From VRUE01 sp963840565 (GTDB taxonomy: Bacteria > Actinomycetota > Thermoleophilia > Solirubrobacterales > 70-9): a DNA stretch of 64,000 nucleotides. The stretch spans positions 434,001 through 498,000 of the forward strand of contig CAWIZH010000002.1 of the NCBI GenBank assembly GCA_963840565.1. Direction: 5' to 3'. A program made the position numbers and the translations under genes. Under the pieces are notes generated by a model that saw only the letters and a list, made by a program, of their open reading frames with translations, ran no database searches and was not told the DNA's origin. Shown here piece after piece: positions 24,905 to 33,530 of this stretch. Numbering within the stretch: the stretch's first letter is position 1; each line of letters begins with the position of its first letter.

Positions 24905-25493
24905 GAATCCCGGTGGCTTCCGTGGTAAATACACCTTCCCATTCGACTTTCGTGCCGAACGCTTTCAGTGCTGTTTTCGTCGTGCTGAAAGTCGAGGCGT
25001 CGAACGAGATCGTAGATGTGGGGTTTTCGAACAGCCCGCCGGCCGTGCCCGTGATTTTGACCCAGGTTTCGCCCAGCGCGCATAGGTCGCCTTCATAGAG
25101 TATGGATACTTTGATCCCTTCGAGGATGACGTAGTCTTTGCTGCTTACCGTGCTCAGGTGCAAGGGCCATGGCAATGTTTCGGCTGCAATCGCGGCGACT
25201 GTGCAGTCCTCATCGTCGGTAACGCAATCTTCGAATTGAGCTTCGGTGATTTCGCCTCTTCCAGTCCCGGTCATATTCGTGATTTTCATTTTGTAGTGGA
25301 GGTTTTTGCAGCTGGTGACGAGGCCGGGGAACGTCATCGCGCTGCCGGCGGCGTTGCCTAAGATCGTTTCGGTGCCTTCGAGCGATTTGCCCGAGAACTT
25401 CCAGGCCGGGCTCGCGCTTGCGGCGGGGGCGGCGGTTGCAGCGATCGCGAGTGCCGCGATCAAGCTGAAGAGAACTGTGTTTCGCCGCGCCAT
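24879..25493 (-). CDS. secreted paralogue C of the tandem cluster
   Basis: This 204-residue protein has a signal peptide (SLIAALAIAATAAPAASA) followed by the shared pattern PAWKFSGKSLEGTETILG, FPGLVTSCKNLHYKM, AQFEDCVTDDEDCTVAAIAAETLPWPLHLSTVSSKDYVILEGIKVSILYEGDLCALGETWVKITGTAGGLFEN, ending EWEGVFTTEATGIHAGEKLEG. It is closest to paralogue B in the middle region (ETLPWPLHL against ESLSWPLHL). An exported protein of unknown role. It overlaps D downstream and sits 51 nt after B. Confidence 0.72.
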   Translation of the reverse strand: MARRNTVLFSLIAALAIAATAAPAASASPAWKFSGKSLEGTETILGNAAGSAMTFPGLVTSCKNLHYKMKITNMTGTGRGEITEAQFEDCVTDDEDCTVAAIAAETLPWPLHLSTVSSKDYVILEGIKVSILYEGDLCALGETWVKITGTAGGLFENPTSTISFDASTFSTTKTALKAFGTKVEWEGVFTTEATGIHAGEKLEG

Positions 25494-25544
25494 TTGCTTT
25501 CCGCTCCTTGCCTTTTAGCTTGGTCGCCTGGCGCCGATCGGGCG

Positions 25545-26162
25545 CTAGCCGACTTTCAGTTCGTGGCCCAGGTGCGATCCCAGCGCTTCGGTTGTGAGGA
25601 CGCAGTTCCAGGTGATTTTTTTGCTCAGGGCTCGAAGTTCCGTGCCCGTCGCCGTCAGGGTCGACCCGCCGAATTCGATCTGCGAGTTCGAGTTGTTGAA
25701 GAGGCCGCCGGCGCTGCCGGTCACTTTGACCACGGTTCCGCCCAGCGCGCATAGTTCGCCGCCGTAGAGGATGGAGATGCGAACGTTTTCGACGATGACG
25801 TAGTCGCTGGAGCTGATAGTCACCAGGTGCAATGGCCACGACAGCGATTCTGCCGCGATCGATTTGACCGTGCAGAATTCACTGGCCGTCGTGCAATTCG
25901 AGAAGGAGAGGGCGAAGATATCGCCTTTTCCGACTTCGGCAACGGTGTTGAAGATCGCCATTTCGTAGGAGAGGTCGCATTCTGTCGTCAGCCCCGGGAT
26001 CGTCAGGCTGCTGCCCGATGCGCTGCCGCCGATCGTTTCCGAGCCGGCCAGCCGATTGCCGTCGAACTTCCAAATCGGGCTGGCCGCGGCGCCGGCAGCC
26101 GATGGGGCCAAGAGCAGCAGCGCGACCGCCAGGCTCCAGCGAAGAATGCGCATCGACCTCAT
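25545..26162 (-). CDS. secreted paralogue B of the tandem cluster
   Basis: This 205-residue protein has a signal peptide (LAVALLLLAPSAAGAAA) and the shared pattern PIWKFDGNRLAGSETIGG, LTIPGLTTECDLSYEMAIFN, ALSFSNCTTASEFCTVKSIAAESLSWPLHLVTISSSDYVIVENVRISILYGGELCALGGTVVKVTGSAGGLFNNSNSQIEFGGSTL, ending TWNCVLTTEALGSHLGHELKVG. It has an extra Cys near the end compared with its sisters. ATGA-type overlap (4 nt) with paralogue A indicates co-translation. Confidence 0.72.
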   Translation of the reverse strand: MRSMRILRWSLAVALLLLAPSAAGAAASPIWKFDGNRLAGSETIGGSASGSSLTIPGLTTECDLSYEMAIFNTVAEVGKGDIFALSFSNCTTASEFCTVKSIAAESLSWPLHLVTISSSDYVIVENVRISILYGGELCALGGTVVKVTGSAGGLFNNSNSQIEFGGSTLTATGTELRALSKKITWNCVLTTEALGSHLGHELKVG

Positions 26163-26788
26163 AAGACTGCGATCGATTGGCCGTTGTGGGGGCCGGTGGC
26201 CTGAATGGCGAACGTGCCCTGTAACTGCACGGTGGATTTGAGTGCAGAGAGTTTCGTCCCCGTCGTGGCGAAGCTCGATGAGTTGAAAATGACGGACTGA
26301 GTCCCGTTGTCGATCAGGCCACCGGCCGAGCCGGTGATTTCGATCGGGATTTCAGCCAACACGCATTCTTCGCCGGCGTAGAGGAGGTCGATCCGGACTC
26401 CTTTGATCACCAGGTAGTTGCTGGCGCTGACTTTGACCGGGTCCGCGACCCAGGGCAGCCCTAATGCCTGGATCGAGGCCACGGTGCAAGCCGGGCTGTT
26501 GGTGTGGCAGTTGGAGAAGGACAGGCCCGTTGCCGACCCGTGACCGGCGCCCCCCGCGGGTAAGTTCCAGACCGTGAGGTCGTAGTCCATTTCGCAGGTG
26601 GTGGTGAGGCCCGGGATCGTGAAGGTGACACTGGTCGAGCTGAGTAAGACCGTTTCTTCTTCTTCCAGTCGGACGCCGTTGAACTCCCAGAACGGGCTGG
26701 CGCTTGCGCCCGCCGGAGTCGCCGCCGCGAATAGCAGGGCAGCGCCCACCGCAAGAAGAAGGACCTTTGCGCCTCTCCAACGCCTCAT
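26159..26788 (-). CDS. secreted paralogue A, first gene of the tandem cluster
   Basis: This 209-residue protein has a signal peptide (VLLLAVGAALLFAAATPAGASA) and the shared pattern PFWEFNGVRLEEEETVLLSS, FTIPGLTTTCEMDYDLTVWN, GLSFSNCHTNSPACTVASIQALGLPWVADPVKVSASNYLVIKGVRIDLLYAGEECVLAEIPIEITGSAGGLIDN, ending QLQGTFAIQATGPHNGQSIAVL. ATG 26788 is preceded by an AT-rich region (26789-26815) that probably holds the operon promoter. The cluster function is unknown. The 409-residue gene at 54449 has a related core. Confidence 0.72.
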   Translation of the reverse strand: MRRWRGAKVLLLAVGAALLFAAATPAGASASPFWEFNGVRLEEEETVLLSSTSVTFTIPGLTTTCEMDYDLTVWNLPAGGAGHGSATGLSFSNCHTNSPACTVASIQALGLPWVADPVKVSASNYLVIKGVRIDLLYAGEECVLAEIPIEITGSAGGLIDNGTQSVIFNSSSFATTGTKLSALKSTVQLQGTFAIQATGPHNGQSIAVL

Positions 26789-26815
26789 ATGATCGAGTTT
26801 ATCTGAGTAAAGCGT

Positions 26816-27802
26816 CTAAAGCCAGCCGACGCTCTTGAAGCGCCGGTACAGGGCAAAGCAGACCACAGCGATGAAGGCGATCACGGTGAAGTAGCCGTAG
26901 CGCCAGTGCAGCTCCGGCATGTGGTCGAAGTTCATCCCGTAGATCCCGGCAACCATCGTCGGCACGGCGGCGATCGCGACCCAGGCCGAGATCTTGCGCA
27001 TGTCCTCGTTCTGGCGCACCGAGACCTGGGTCAGGTTTGCCTGCAGGGCGCTGCTGAGCAGCTCGCGGAAGCTGGCGACGCGGCCGGTGACGCGCCGCAG
27101 ATGGTCGTGGACGTCGCGGAAGTACTCGTGGAGTTCCTTCGGGATGGCGTCGAAGCGGCCTTCGACGATCTCGTCGACTGCTTCGAGCAGCGGCGCGACC
27201 GCGCGATAGAGGTCGAGGACCTCGCGCTCGAGCTTGTAGATCTGCTGCGCCGGGTTGGTCCGTTCGGCCGAGAAGACCTCGCGCTCGACCGCCTGGATCT
27301 CGCCGTCGATCGTCTGCGCGACGTCGCCGTAGCCGTCGACGACGTGGTCGAGGATCGCGTAGAGAACAACCCCCGTGCCGTGGGCAAGCCGCTCCGGACG
27401 GCGCTCGACCCGTTCCCTGACCGAGCTCAGCTCGCCGTCGCCGTGGCGGACGGTGATGATGAAATCGGTATTGACGAAGACCAGCAGCTCGCCGACCTCG
27501 ATGCCGTGCGCAGGGTCTGGGTGGGTGACCGTCTTGACGACGACGAGCAGGGTGTCGCCGAAGAGCTCCACCTTGGGCCGCTGCTGCGCCTTGACCGCGT
27601 CCTCGACGGCCAGCTCGTGCAGGCCGAACTCGCGGGCGATCGACTCGAACTCCTCCGCCGACGGTTCGGCAACGCCGAGCCAGACGAACCCGTCATCGGC
27701 CCGGCAGGCATCGCCCGCCGCCTCGAGGCTGAGCTCACCGCCGCGGCGTTTGCCGTGCTCGTAGACGGCGCAGTCGACGATCATTCCGCGCAGTATCGCC
27801 AT
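26816..27802 (-). CDS. corA: CorA-family magnesium/cobalt transporter
   Basis: This 328-residue CorA-type divalent cation channel has an N-terminal cytoplasmic funnel (AVEDAVKAQQRPKVELFGDTLLVVVKTV; HGTGVVLYAILDHVVDGY), a long stalk helix (VASFRELLSSALQANLTQVSVRQNEDMRKISAWVAIAAVPTMVAGIYGMNFDHMPEL) and two C-terminal TM helices with the GMN selectivity motif (YGMNF). ATG 27802 (MAILRGMIVD) is preferred. An in-frame start at 27943 would overlap the divergent thiolase gene. The 79-nt gap to that gene must hold both promoters. Confidence 0.93.
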   Translation of the reverse strand: MAILRGMIVDCAVYEHGKRRGGELSLEAAGDACRADDGFVWLGVAEPSAEEFESIAREFGLHELAVEDAVKAQQRPKVELFGDTLLVVVKTVTHPDPAHGIEVGELLVFVNTDFIITVRHGDGELSSVRERVERRPERLAHGTGVVLYAILDHVVDGYGDVAQTIDGEIQAVEREVFSAERTNPAQQIYKLEREVLDLYRAVAPLLEAVDEIVEGRFDAIPKELHEYFRDVHDHLRRVTGRVASFRELLSSALQANLTQVSVRQNEDMRKISAWVAIAAVPTMVAGIYGMNFDHMPELHWRYGYFTVIAFIAVVCFALYRRFKSVGWL

Positions 27803-27881
27803 CTGATCGGCCCGACCGGTAGATTTCCTGGCTAGGCAGCCAAACTCGCCGGCAGGAGCGGCGACGAGACAGGAGCAGACT

Positions 27882-29076
27882 TTGAGCAACCGCACGTTCG
27901 TGATCGGGGTCGGCATGACCAAGTTCGAGAAGCCCGGCACCAAGGAGGGCGACTACCCCGACTGGGCCAAGGAGGCGGGGGAGAAGGCGCTCGCCGACGC
28001 CGGCATTCCCTACACCGACGTCGAGCAGGCCTTCGCCGGCTACTGCTACGGCGACTCGACCTACGGCCAGCGGGCGCTCTACCAGCTCGGCCTCACCGGG
28101 ATCCCGGTCGTCAACGTCAACAACAACTGCTCGACCGGCTCCTCGGCGCTGTTCCTGGCCCGCCAGGCGGTCAAGGGTGGCCTGGTCGACTGCGCGCTGG
28201 CGCTCGGCTTCGAGAAGATGGAGCCCGGCTCGCTTGGCGTCAAGTACACCGACCGCACCAACGCGCTCGACAAGCACGCGATGCGGATGTTCGAGATTCG
28301 CGACCCCGAGCAGTCGCCGCCGGCGCCGCAGATGTTCGGTAACGCCGGCCGCGACCACATGCAGAAGTACGGCTCCAACCCCGACCACTACGCCTGGATC
28401 GGCTGGAAGAACCACAAGCACTCGGTCAACAACCCCTACGCCCAGTTCCAGGACGAGTACTCGCTCGAGGACATCAAGGGCGCGCGGATGATCCACGACC
28501 CGCTGACCAAGCTGCAGTGCTCGCCCACCTCCGACGGCTCGGCCTGCGCGATCGTCGCCTCGGAGCGCTACGTCGACGAGCACGACCTCTGGGACCGGGC
28601 GATCGAGATCGCCGGCCAGTCGATGGTCACCGACCTCTCCTCGACCTTCGCCGAGGACACCGACTGCATGAAGATCGTCGGCTCCGACATGTCGAAGCAG
28701 GCGGCCGACGAGGCCTACGCCGAGGCCGGCGTCGTCGCCGCGGAAGTCGACGTCTGCGAGCTGCACGACTGCTTCAGCGCCAACGAGCTCATCACTTACG
28801 AAGCGCTCGGCTTTGCGGCCGAGGGCGAGGCGCACAAGCTGGTCGAGGAAGAGGCGACGACTTACGGCGGCCAGGTCGTCGTCAACCCCTCGGGCGGGCT
28901 GATCTCCAAGGGCCACCCGCTCGGCGCGACCGGACTGGCGCAGTGCTCGGAACTGACCTGGCAGCTGCGCGGCACGGCCGACAAGCGCCAGGTCGAGGGC
29001 GCCAACGCTGGCCCTGCAGCACAACATCGGCCTCGGCGGTGCCGCCGTGGTCACCGTCTACAAGCCAGTGGCCTAG
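27882..29076 (+). CDS. thiolase-family / lipid-transfer-type acyl-CoA enzyme, frameshifted at 3' end
   Basis: This thiolase-fold protein of about 397 residues starts at TTG 27882 after AGGAGC. The nucleophilic Cys lies in NVNNNCSTGSSALFLARQAV. The His sites are ELHDCFSANELITYEALG and NPSGGLISKGHPLGATGLAQCSELTWQLRG. This is the SCP-x/lipid-transfer (acetyl-CoA acetyltransferase-like) subgroup. A one-base shift near 29005 displaces the last 25 residues, which read LALQHNIGLGGAAVVTVYKPVA to the TAG at 29076. The following SDR gene suggests a fatty-acid or sterol oxidation pair. Confidence 0.85.
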
Positions 29077-29099
29077 GGCCGCTGGAGGAGGAGGTCCCG

Positions 29100-29987
29100 A
29101 TGGCGAAGCAACGGCAGAACCTCAGCGGCAAGGTCGTGGCGATCACCGGCGGTGCGCGCGGGATCGGCAAGGCGACCGCGACGGCGCTGGTCCGCAAGGG
29201 TTGCCGCGTCGCGATCGGCGATCTCGACTCGAACCTGGCCGAAGAGACGGCCGCGGGCCTGGGCGGCGGCACGATCGCGCTGCCACTCGACGTCACCGAC
29301 CGCGCTTCCTTCTCCGCCTTTCTCGACGCCGCCGAGCGCGAGCTCGGCCCGCTCGACGTAGTCGTCAACAACGCCGGGATCATGCCGGTGACGCCGTTCG
29401 CCGAGGAGTCCGACGACTCGCTCAAACGCCAGCTCGACATCAACATCTACGGCGTCATCGTCGGCATGCAGCTGGCAATTGAGCGCTTCAAGCCGCGCGG
29501 CCACGGCCACATCGTCAACCTCGCCTCGCAGGCGGGCAAGGGCGGTTTCCCCGGCATCGCCACCTACTCGGGGACCAAGCACGCCGTGGTCGGGATCAGC
29601 GAGGCGGTGCGGGCGGAGCTGCGCGGCAGCGGCGTCGAGATCGCCTGCGTGATGCCGACCGTGGTCAACACCGAGCTCACCGCCGGCGTCGGCCAGCGTT
29701 TGATCAAACCGGTCGAGGCCGAGGACGTCGCCAATGAGATCGTCGACGCGCTGGAAGTGCCGCGCTTCGACGTCTGGGTGCCGCGCGAGAACGGCGCCTT
29801 CTTCAAGATCGTCAGCCTCTTGCCACGTGGCGCCCGCGAGGGCCTCGGCCGGCTGATGAAAGTCGACAAGCTGATGACCGAAGTCGACCACGGCGCCCGC
29901 AGCCGCTACGAGGAGCGGGCCGCACACAGCCGTGCCGAGGGCGATGCCGGGGCGGCCGAGTCAAGCCCCGAGCGCGAGGCAGCGTAG
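29100..29987 (+). CDS. short-chain dehydrogenase/reductase
   Basis: This 295-residue classical SDR has the nucleotide-binding GGARGIGKAT (about residue 18), DVTDRASF, NNAGIMPVTPF and the active-site Ser...YSGTKHA (Ser in NLASQAGKGG, Tyr-x3-Lys in YSGTKHAVVG). It carries a C-terminal extension of about 40 residues with acidic and Ala-rich ends. ATG 29100 lies 23 nt after the thiolase stop, after GGAGGAGG. It probably oxidises or reduces the hydroxyl/keto group of the same acyl or steroid substrate as the thiolase. The precise substrate is unknown. Confidence 0.88.
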   Translation: MAKQRQNLSGKVVAITGGARGIGKATATALVRKGCRVAIGDLDSNLAEETAAGLGGGTIALPLDVTDRASFSAFLDAAERELGPLDVVVNNAGIMPVTPFAEESDDSLKRQLDINIYGVIVGMQLAIERFKPRGHGHIVNLASQAGKGGFPGIATYSGTKHAVVGISEAVRAELRGSGVEIACVMPTVVNTELTAGVGQRLIKPVEAEDVANEIVDALEVPRFDVWVPRENGAFFKIVSLLPRGAREGLGRLMKVDKLMTEVDHGARSRYEERAAHSRAEGDAGAAESSPEREAA

Positions 29988-30005
29988 GCGCAAGCGTCGA
30001 TTCCG

Positions 30006-30660
30006 ATGGGCCTCGCGACGGGGCGGATATACGACGCGACATGGGGGAGGGGCTTCGCGGCGATCTACGACCGCGGGCTGAGAGCGACCGAGGAGGCCGG
30101 CCTGCGGGAGATGCGGCGTGAGACGCTCGCCGCGGCAAGCGGGCGGACCCTTGATCTCGGCGCCGGCACGGGGGTAAACGCCGGCTTGTTCCCGCCGGCG
30201 GTGAGCGAGCTGGTGCTGGTCGAGCCCGACCCGCACATGCTCAAAAAGCTTCGAGAGAAATTGAAGGGATCGGAGGAGGGGGTCTCCGCCATTCAGGCCC
30301 CCGCGGAAAACCTGCCGTTCGCCGATGACAGCGCCGACACGGTCGTCTTCACCCTGGTCCTTTGCACGGTGCCCGACCCGGCTGGCGCCTTGACCGAGGC
30401 CGCCAGGGTTCTGCGTCCCGGTGGCAAGCTGCTCTTCGTCGAGCACGTCCGCTCCCGCGATCCGGGCCTGGCCCGCTGGCAGGACAGGCTCGAGAAGCCC
30501 TGGCGCTTCCTCGCCGATGGCTGCCACTGCAATCGCGACACAGTCGGCCTGATCGAGTCCTCGCCGTTTGACCTCGAGCGAGGTCGAGCACGATCGTCTG
30601 CCCAAGGCGGCCCCGATCGTCCGGCCGCTGGTACGGGGAAGTGCGAGCCTTGCGGCCTGA
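30006..30660 (+). CDS. class I SAM-dependent methyltransferase, frameshifted at 3' end
   Basis: This UbiE/COQ5-like methyltransferase of about 217 residues has TLDLGAGTGVNAGLFPPAVSELVLVEPDPHM (SAM site), APAENLPFADDSADTVVFTLVLCTVPDPAGALTEAARVLRPGGKLLFVEHVRS, and GCHCNRDTVGLIESSPF. A one-base shift near 30575 moves the end, which reads EVEHDRLPKAAPIVRPLVRGSASLAA to 30660. It most resembles the arsenite/phosphatidylethanolamine-type small methyltransferases. Substrate is unknown. It follows the SDR gene by 18 nt, and its stop abuts the convergent PAP2 gene by 1 nt. Confidence 0.78.
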
Positions 30661-30661
30661 G

Positions 30662-31219
30662 TCAGGGGGTCATCCGCGCTCGACGATCGAGCAGGCGGTT
30701 GGCGATCTCGGCTGCGGAGACGCCGAGAAATGCACCGGCGAGCACGTCAGCGGGAAAATGGACGCCGGTATGAACCCGCGAGTATCCGACCAGCGTCGCA
30801 AGTGCGCGCAGCGGGGCCGAGAGGCCGGGAAGCGCATGACCCGCACCCGTGGCGAAAGCGAAGGCCGAGGCCGTATGACCGGAGGGGAAGGAGCTGGAAC
30901 GCGGCATCGGCACATGACGGCGAGCCAGCTCAGCCCGTTCGCTGCGCTGCGGGCGAGTGCGCGCGGTCAAGGGCTTGACGACGAGATTGGCGAGGGCCGA
31001 TGCGGCGCCGAGCGATACCAGACCGCGACCGGCAGCCCTGCGGCCGCTTGGCCCGCCGAGCAGGGCCAGTCCGGCGGCGGCCCCGAACCACAGCTTGCTG
31101 TGATCGGCGGCGTGGCTGAGTCGTCGCATCGCCGAGTCCAAGACCGGCGCTTCGGCTTCGGCGATCGCTGCGTAGACGGCAGCGTCGATGGCCTTTGCCT
31201 GCTCGAGCCAATGCGGCAT
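30662..31219 (-). CDS. PAP2-family membrane phosphatase
   Basis: This 185-residue membrane lipid phosphatase has the three PAP2 motifs: KPLTARTRP (K-x6-RP), PSSSFPSGHTASAF (PSGH) and GYSRVHTGVHFPADVLAG (SR-x5-H-x3-D). It should remove phosphate from a lipid such as phosphatidic acid or undecaprenyl pyrophosphate. ATG 31219 (MPHWLEQAKAID) leaves 11 nt to the divergent DAG kinase-like gene. The pair probably shares one promoter region. Fusion or pairing of PAP2 with DAG-kinase domains is common in actinobacteria. Confidence 0.88.
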   Translation of the reverse strand: MPHWLEQAKAIDAAVYAAIAEAEAPVLDSAMRRLSHAADHSKLWFGAAAGLALLGGPSGRRAAGRGLVSLGAASALANLVVKPLTARTRPQRSERAELARRHVPMPRSSSFPSGHTASAFAFATGAGHALPGLSAPLRALATLVGYSRVHTGVHFPADVLAGAFLGVSAAEIANRLLDRRARMTP

Positions 31220-31230
31220 CGGGCGATGAT

Positions 31231-32511
31231 ATGAGTCGTCGGCTCGGGGCCATCGTCGCGGTCGTGGGGGCGGCGGTTGCTGTGGCATTCGCCGTCTACG
31301 TCTTCGTCTCTGACTTTCCCCGCGGCGTTGTCGTCCTCGTCTGCGTCCTCGCGGCCCTTGCCGTCGCCTGGCTCGGCCTGCTGCGGCGTGGCCACAGGCG
31401 CCTGCTCTGGCTCGTGGCGGCGGCCCTGTTGCTCGGAATCGCGGTGGGAACGACGCTCTCTGGCGACAACGGACTTGCCCTGATCATTATCGCGGCCGGC
31501 CTTGCCGTCAGCGTGGCCGGCGCACGCATCGCCTTGCGCAGCAAGCACTCGTTGCCGCAGGCGGCGTCGCCCAGCCATCCGGTTCTCATCGTCAACCCGC
31601 GCTCGGGCGACGGCAAGGCCGCCAGGGTCAACTTGGCGCAGGAGGCGCGCGACAGGGGCATCGAGACGGTTGTGCTGGGCGAGGGGGAAGACTTGGAGCG
31701 CCTGGTCCGCGACGCGGTCGGTCGCGGGGCCGACGGCCTCGCGATGGCCGGCGGCGATGGCTCGCAAGCGCTAGTGGCGACGATTGCCGCCGAGCATGAC
31801 CTTCCCTACGCCTGTATTCCGTCGGGGACTCGCAACCACTTCGCCCTCGATCTGGGCGTCGATCGCGAAGACGTTGTCGGCGCCCTCGACGCCTTTGCCG
31901 ACGGCGGTGAGCGCCTGGTCGACCTCGCTGAGGTCAACGGTCGCGTCTTCGTCAACAACGTCTCACTCGGCGTCTATGCAAATGCGGTGAGCCAGGACGG
32001 CTACAGGCAGGCAAAGCTGCGCACCCTGGTCGACACCCTCTCCGGCACGCTCGGGCCCGAAGGCGAGGGGCAAGACCTGCGCTGGCGAGACCCCGACGGC
32101 GATGAGCAGCGCAGCAAGGCGCTGGTGCTGGTCTCCAACAACGCCTACCGGCTCGGTCCGACCCTGGGCTCTGGAACCCGGCCGCGACTCGATGCCGGGG
32201 TGCTCGGGGTCGTCGACTTTCAGCCACCGGCAACGGGCGGTCGGGGGGCGACTCGCTGGCGGGAGCTGACCGCCGCTGAGATCGAGATCCGCGCCGAGGG
32301 CCCGGTCGCCGTTGGAATCGACGGCGAGGCGCTGGCCCTCGATCCACCGTTGCGTTTCCGCAGTCGCCCCAAGGCCCTCAGAGTGAGGATCGCGCGCAAG
32401 CATCCGGGTGCGTCGCCGTCCGCGGCGATTCCCACGAGCCCGGTCGCGACCCTGGTGCTGCTGCTGCGGATGGCTATCGGCGCCGATCCGGCCACGAGCA
32501 GCCGAAGCTGA
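31231..32511 (+). CDS. membrane-anchored DAG kinase / LcbA-family lipid kinase
   Basis: This 426-residue protein has three or four N-terminal hydrophobic helices (residues 1-110). A diacylglycerol kinase catalytic domain follows: VLIVNPRSGDGKAARVN, MAGGDGSQALVATIAAEHDLPYACIPSGTRNHFALDLG, VNNVSLGVYANAV. GGDGS and GTRNHFA replace the usual GGDGT and GTxNDFA. It phosphorylates a lipid hydroxyl with ATP. Divergent pairing with a PAP2 phosphatase suggests opposing steps on the same lipid. ATG 31231 gives MSRRLGAIVAVV, directly before the first helix. Confidence 0.85.
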   Translation: MSRRLGAIVAVVGAAVAVAFAVYVFVSDFPRGVVVLVCVLAALAVAWLGLLRRGHRRLLWLVAAALLLGIAVGTTLSGDNGLALIIIAAGLAVSVAGARIALRSKHSLPQAASPSHPVLIVNPRSGDGKAARVNLAQEARDRGIETVVLGEGEDLERLVRDAVGRGADGLAMAGGDGSQALVATIAAEHDLPYACIPSGTRNHFALDLGVDREDVVGALDAFADGGERLVDLAEVNGRVFVNNVSLGVYANAVSQDGYRQAKLRTLVDTLSGTLGPEGEGQDLRWRDPDGDEQRSKALVLVSNNAYRLGPTLGSGTRPRLDAGVLGVVDFQPPATGGRGATRWRELTAAEIEIRAEGPVAVGIDGEALALDPPLRFRSRPKALRVRIARKHPGASPSAAIPTSPVATLVLLLRMAIGADPATSSRS

Positions 32512-32519
32512 GGGCGGGC

Positions 32520-32954
32520 TCAGCCGGCCTCGGAGTCGCCGAAGCGGCGGGCCAGCAAGGGTTGAGAGACCAGAACCCCGGCCAGGATTACTAGCGAGAC
32601 GATGACGAACGAGAGGCCCAGGTCATCGAGCGAGTTCGAGTGACCGGCGGTGCGGTGCTGGACGCCCAGCAGGGCAACGGCGATCGCCAGCAGGCCGGCG
32701 ATCCCGGTACCGACCAAGAAGCCGAGCCATTCTTCGAATTCTTCGCCGCGGCCGATGCGGGGCACCATCCAGACGACCTCGACCACGTAGGCGAGCTCGA
32801 AGATCGCGCCGATCGTCGCCAGGCTTTGCAGCAGATCCGGCGACGGTGCCGGGATCGCGCCGAGGAAGAAAGATGCGCCGATGCTGGCGACGACCACCGA
32901 GAAGAGTGCCAATAGAACGCCCTTGGTGATCGGTTCGAAGTCGGGGAGCCTCAT
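32520..32954 (-). CDS. small integral membrane protein of unknown function
   Basis: This 144-residue protein has four predicted TM helices: VLLALFSVVVASIGASFFLGAI, LATIGAIFELAYVVEVVWMV, GFLVGTGIAGLLAIAVALLGV and LGLSFVIVSLVILAGVLVSQPLL. A charged loop EFEEW lies after the second helix. I do not recognise a family. It is the last host gene before the prophage left junction, with a 46-nt gap, and ends 9 nt from the convergent kinase gene. Confidence 0.7.
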   Translation of the reverse strand: MRLPDFEPITKGVLLALFSVVVASIGASFFLGAIPAPSPDLLQSLATIGAIFELAYVVEVVWMVPRIGRGEEFEEWLGFLVGTGIAGLLAIAVALLGVQHRTAGHSNSLDDLGLSFVIVSLVILAGVLVSQPLLARRFGDSEAG

Positions 32955-33000
32955 TGCCGGGGCCAGTCTATGGCGGGGCCAACCTCCCCGTCAGGCCGAT

Positions 33001-33022
33001 ACAACGCACGATAATGGAGGTT
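33001..33022 (+). repeat. attL of the filamentous prophage (half-dif)
   Basis: This is the left copy of the 22-bp repeat. It keeps the XerC arm ACGCACGATAA (33004-33014) and the 6-bp centre TGGAGG (33015-33020). After TT, the sequence departs into CCCTGTTTT, so the XerD arm is degenerate on this side. Confidence 0.85.
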
Positions 33023-33181
33023 CCCTGTTTTTCCGTCCGACCAGGGCTTTTAGCGTCGCCAGCGTGAAATCGACCAACGGCAAGGGTGCATCGGGGAGGC
33101 GATTTTCCGCATTCCGACTCATGATGCGGGTTCGCCTCTTGGACCCCGGCTGCGCCCTTGCCAAAGCTTCAGGAGGCGACA

Positions 33182-33511
33182 ATGAAGGCTTCATTTCCGA
33201 CTGAGTTCGATGCGGTGCTCCTCGGCAAAAGTAGGGATGCCGGAGAGTTCAAGGACGTCAGCGGCTCGGCGATCAAGTATCCCGACGCTTACGAGCTAGC
33301 TTTTGAGTCCAGCGATGGTCTCGCCCAGACGTGCCGCGTGTCGGTCACGCACCTGGATGACGTGGCTGACTTCGATATTTCCAAGCTGGCGCCGTACACG
33401 CCTCTGCACGTGATCGGCGATGTGCAGCTGCGCGATAACGGCGGCTATCTGCGGCCTACGAAGATTCGGGTAGCCAGCGCGAAGGCGGCTGCTGCCGGTA
33501 AAGCCGCCTAG
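33182..33511 (+). CDS. putative phage ssDNA-binding protein
   Basis: This 109-residue soluble protein has ATG 33182 after a strong AGGAGG site. The sequence FDAVLLGKSRDAGEFKDVSGSAIKYPDAYELAFESSDG and LAPYTPLHVIGDVQLRDNGGYLRPTKIRVA is beta-rich with regularly spaced aromatics, as expected of an OB-fold. The small size, first place in the structural operon and Ala/Lys-rich tail fit a gene V-type protein that coats the single-stranded genome. No diagnostic motif proves it, so the role is inferred from position. Confidence 0.55.
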   Translation: MKASFPTEFDAVLLGKSRDAGEFKDVSGSAIKYPDAYELAFESSDGLAQTCRVSVTHLDDVADFDISKLAPYTPLHVIGDVQLRDNGGYLRPTKIRVASAKAAAAGKAA

Positions 33512-33530
33512 CTGAGCGTGGGCTTTCTAC

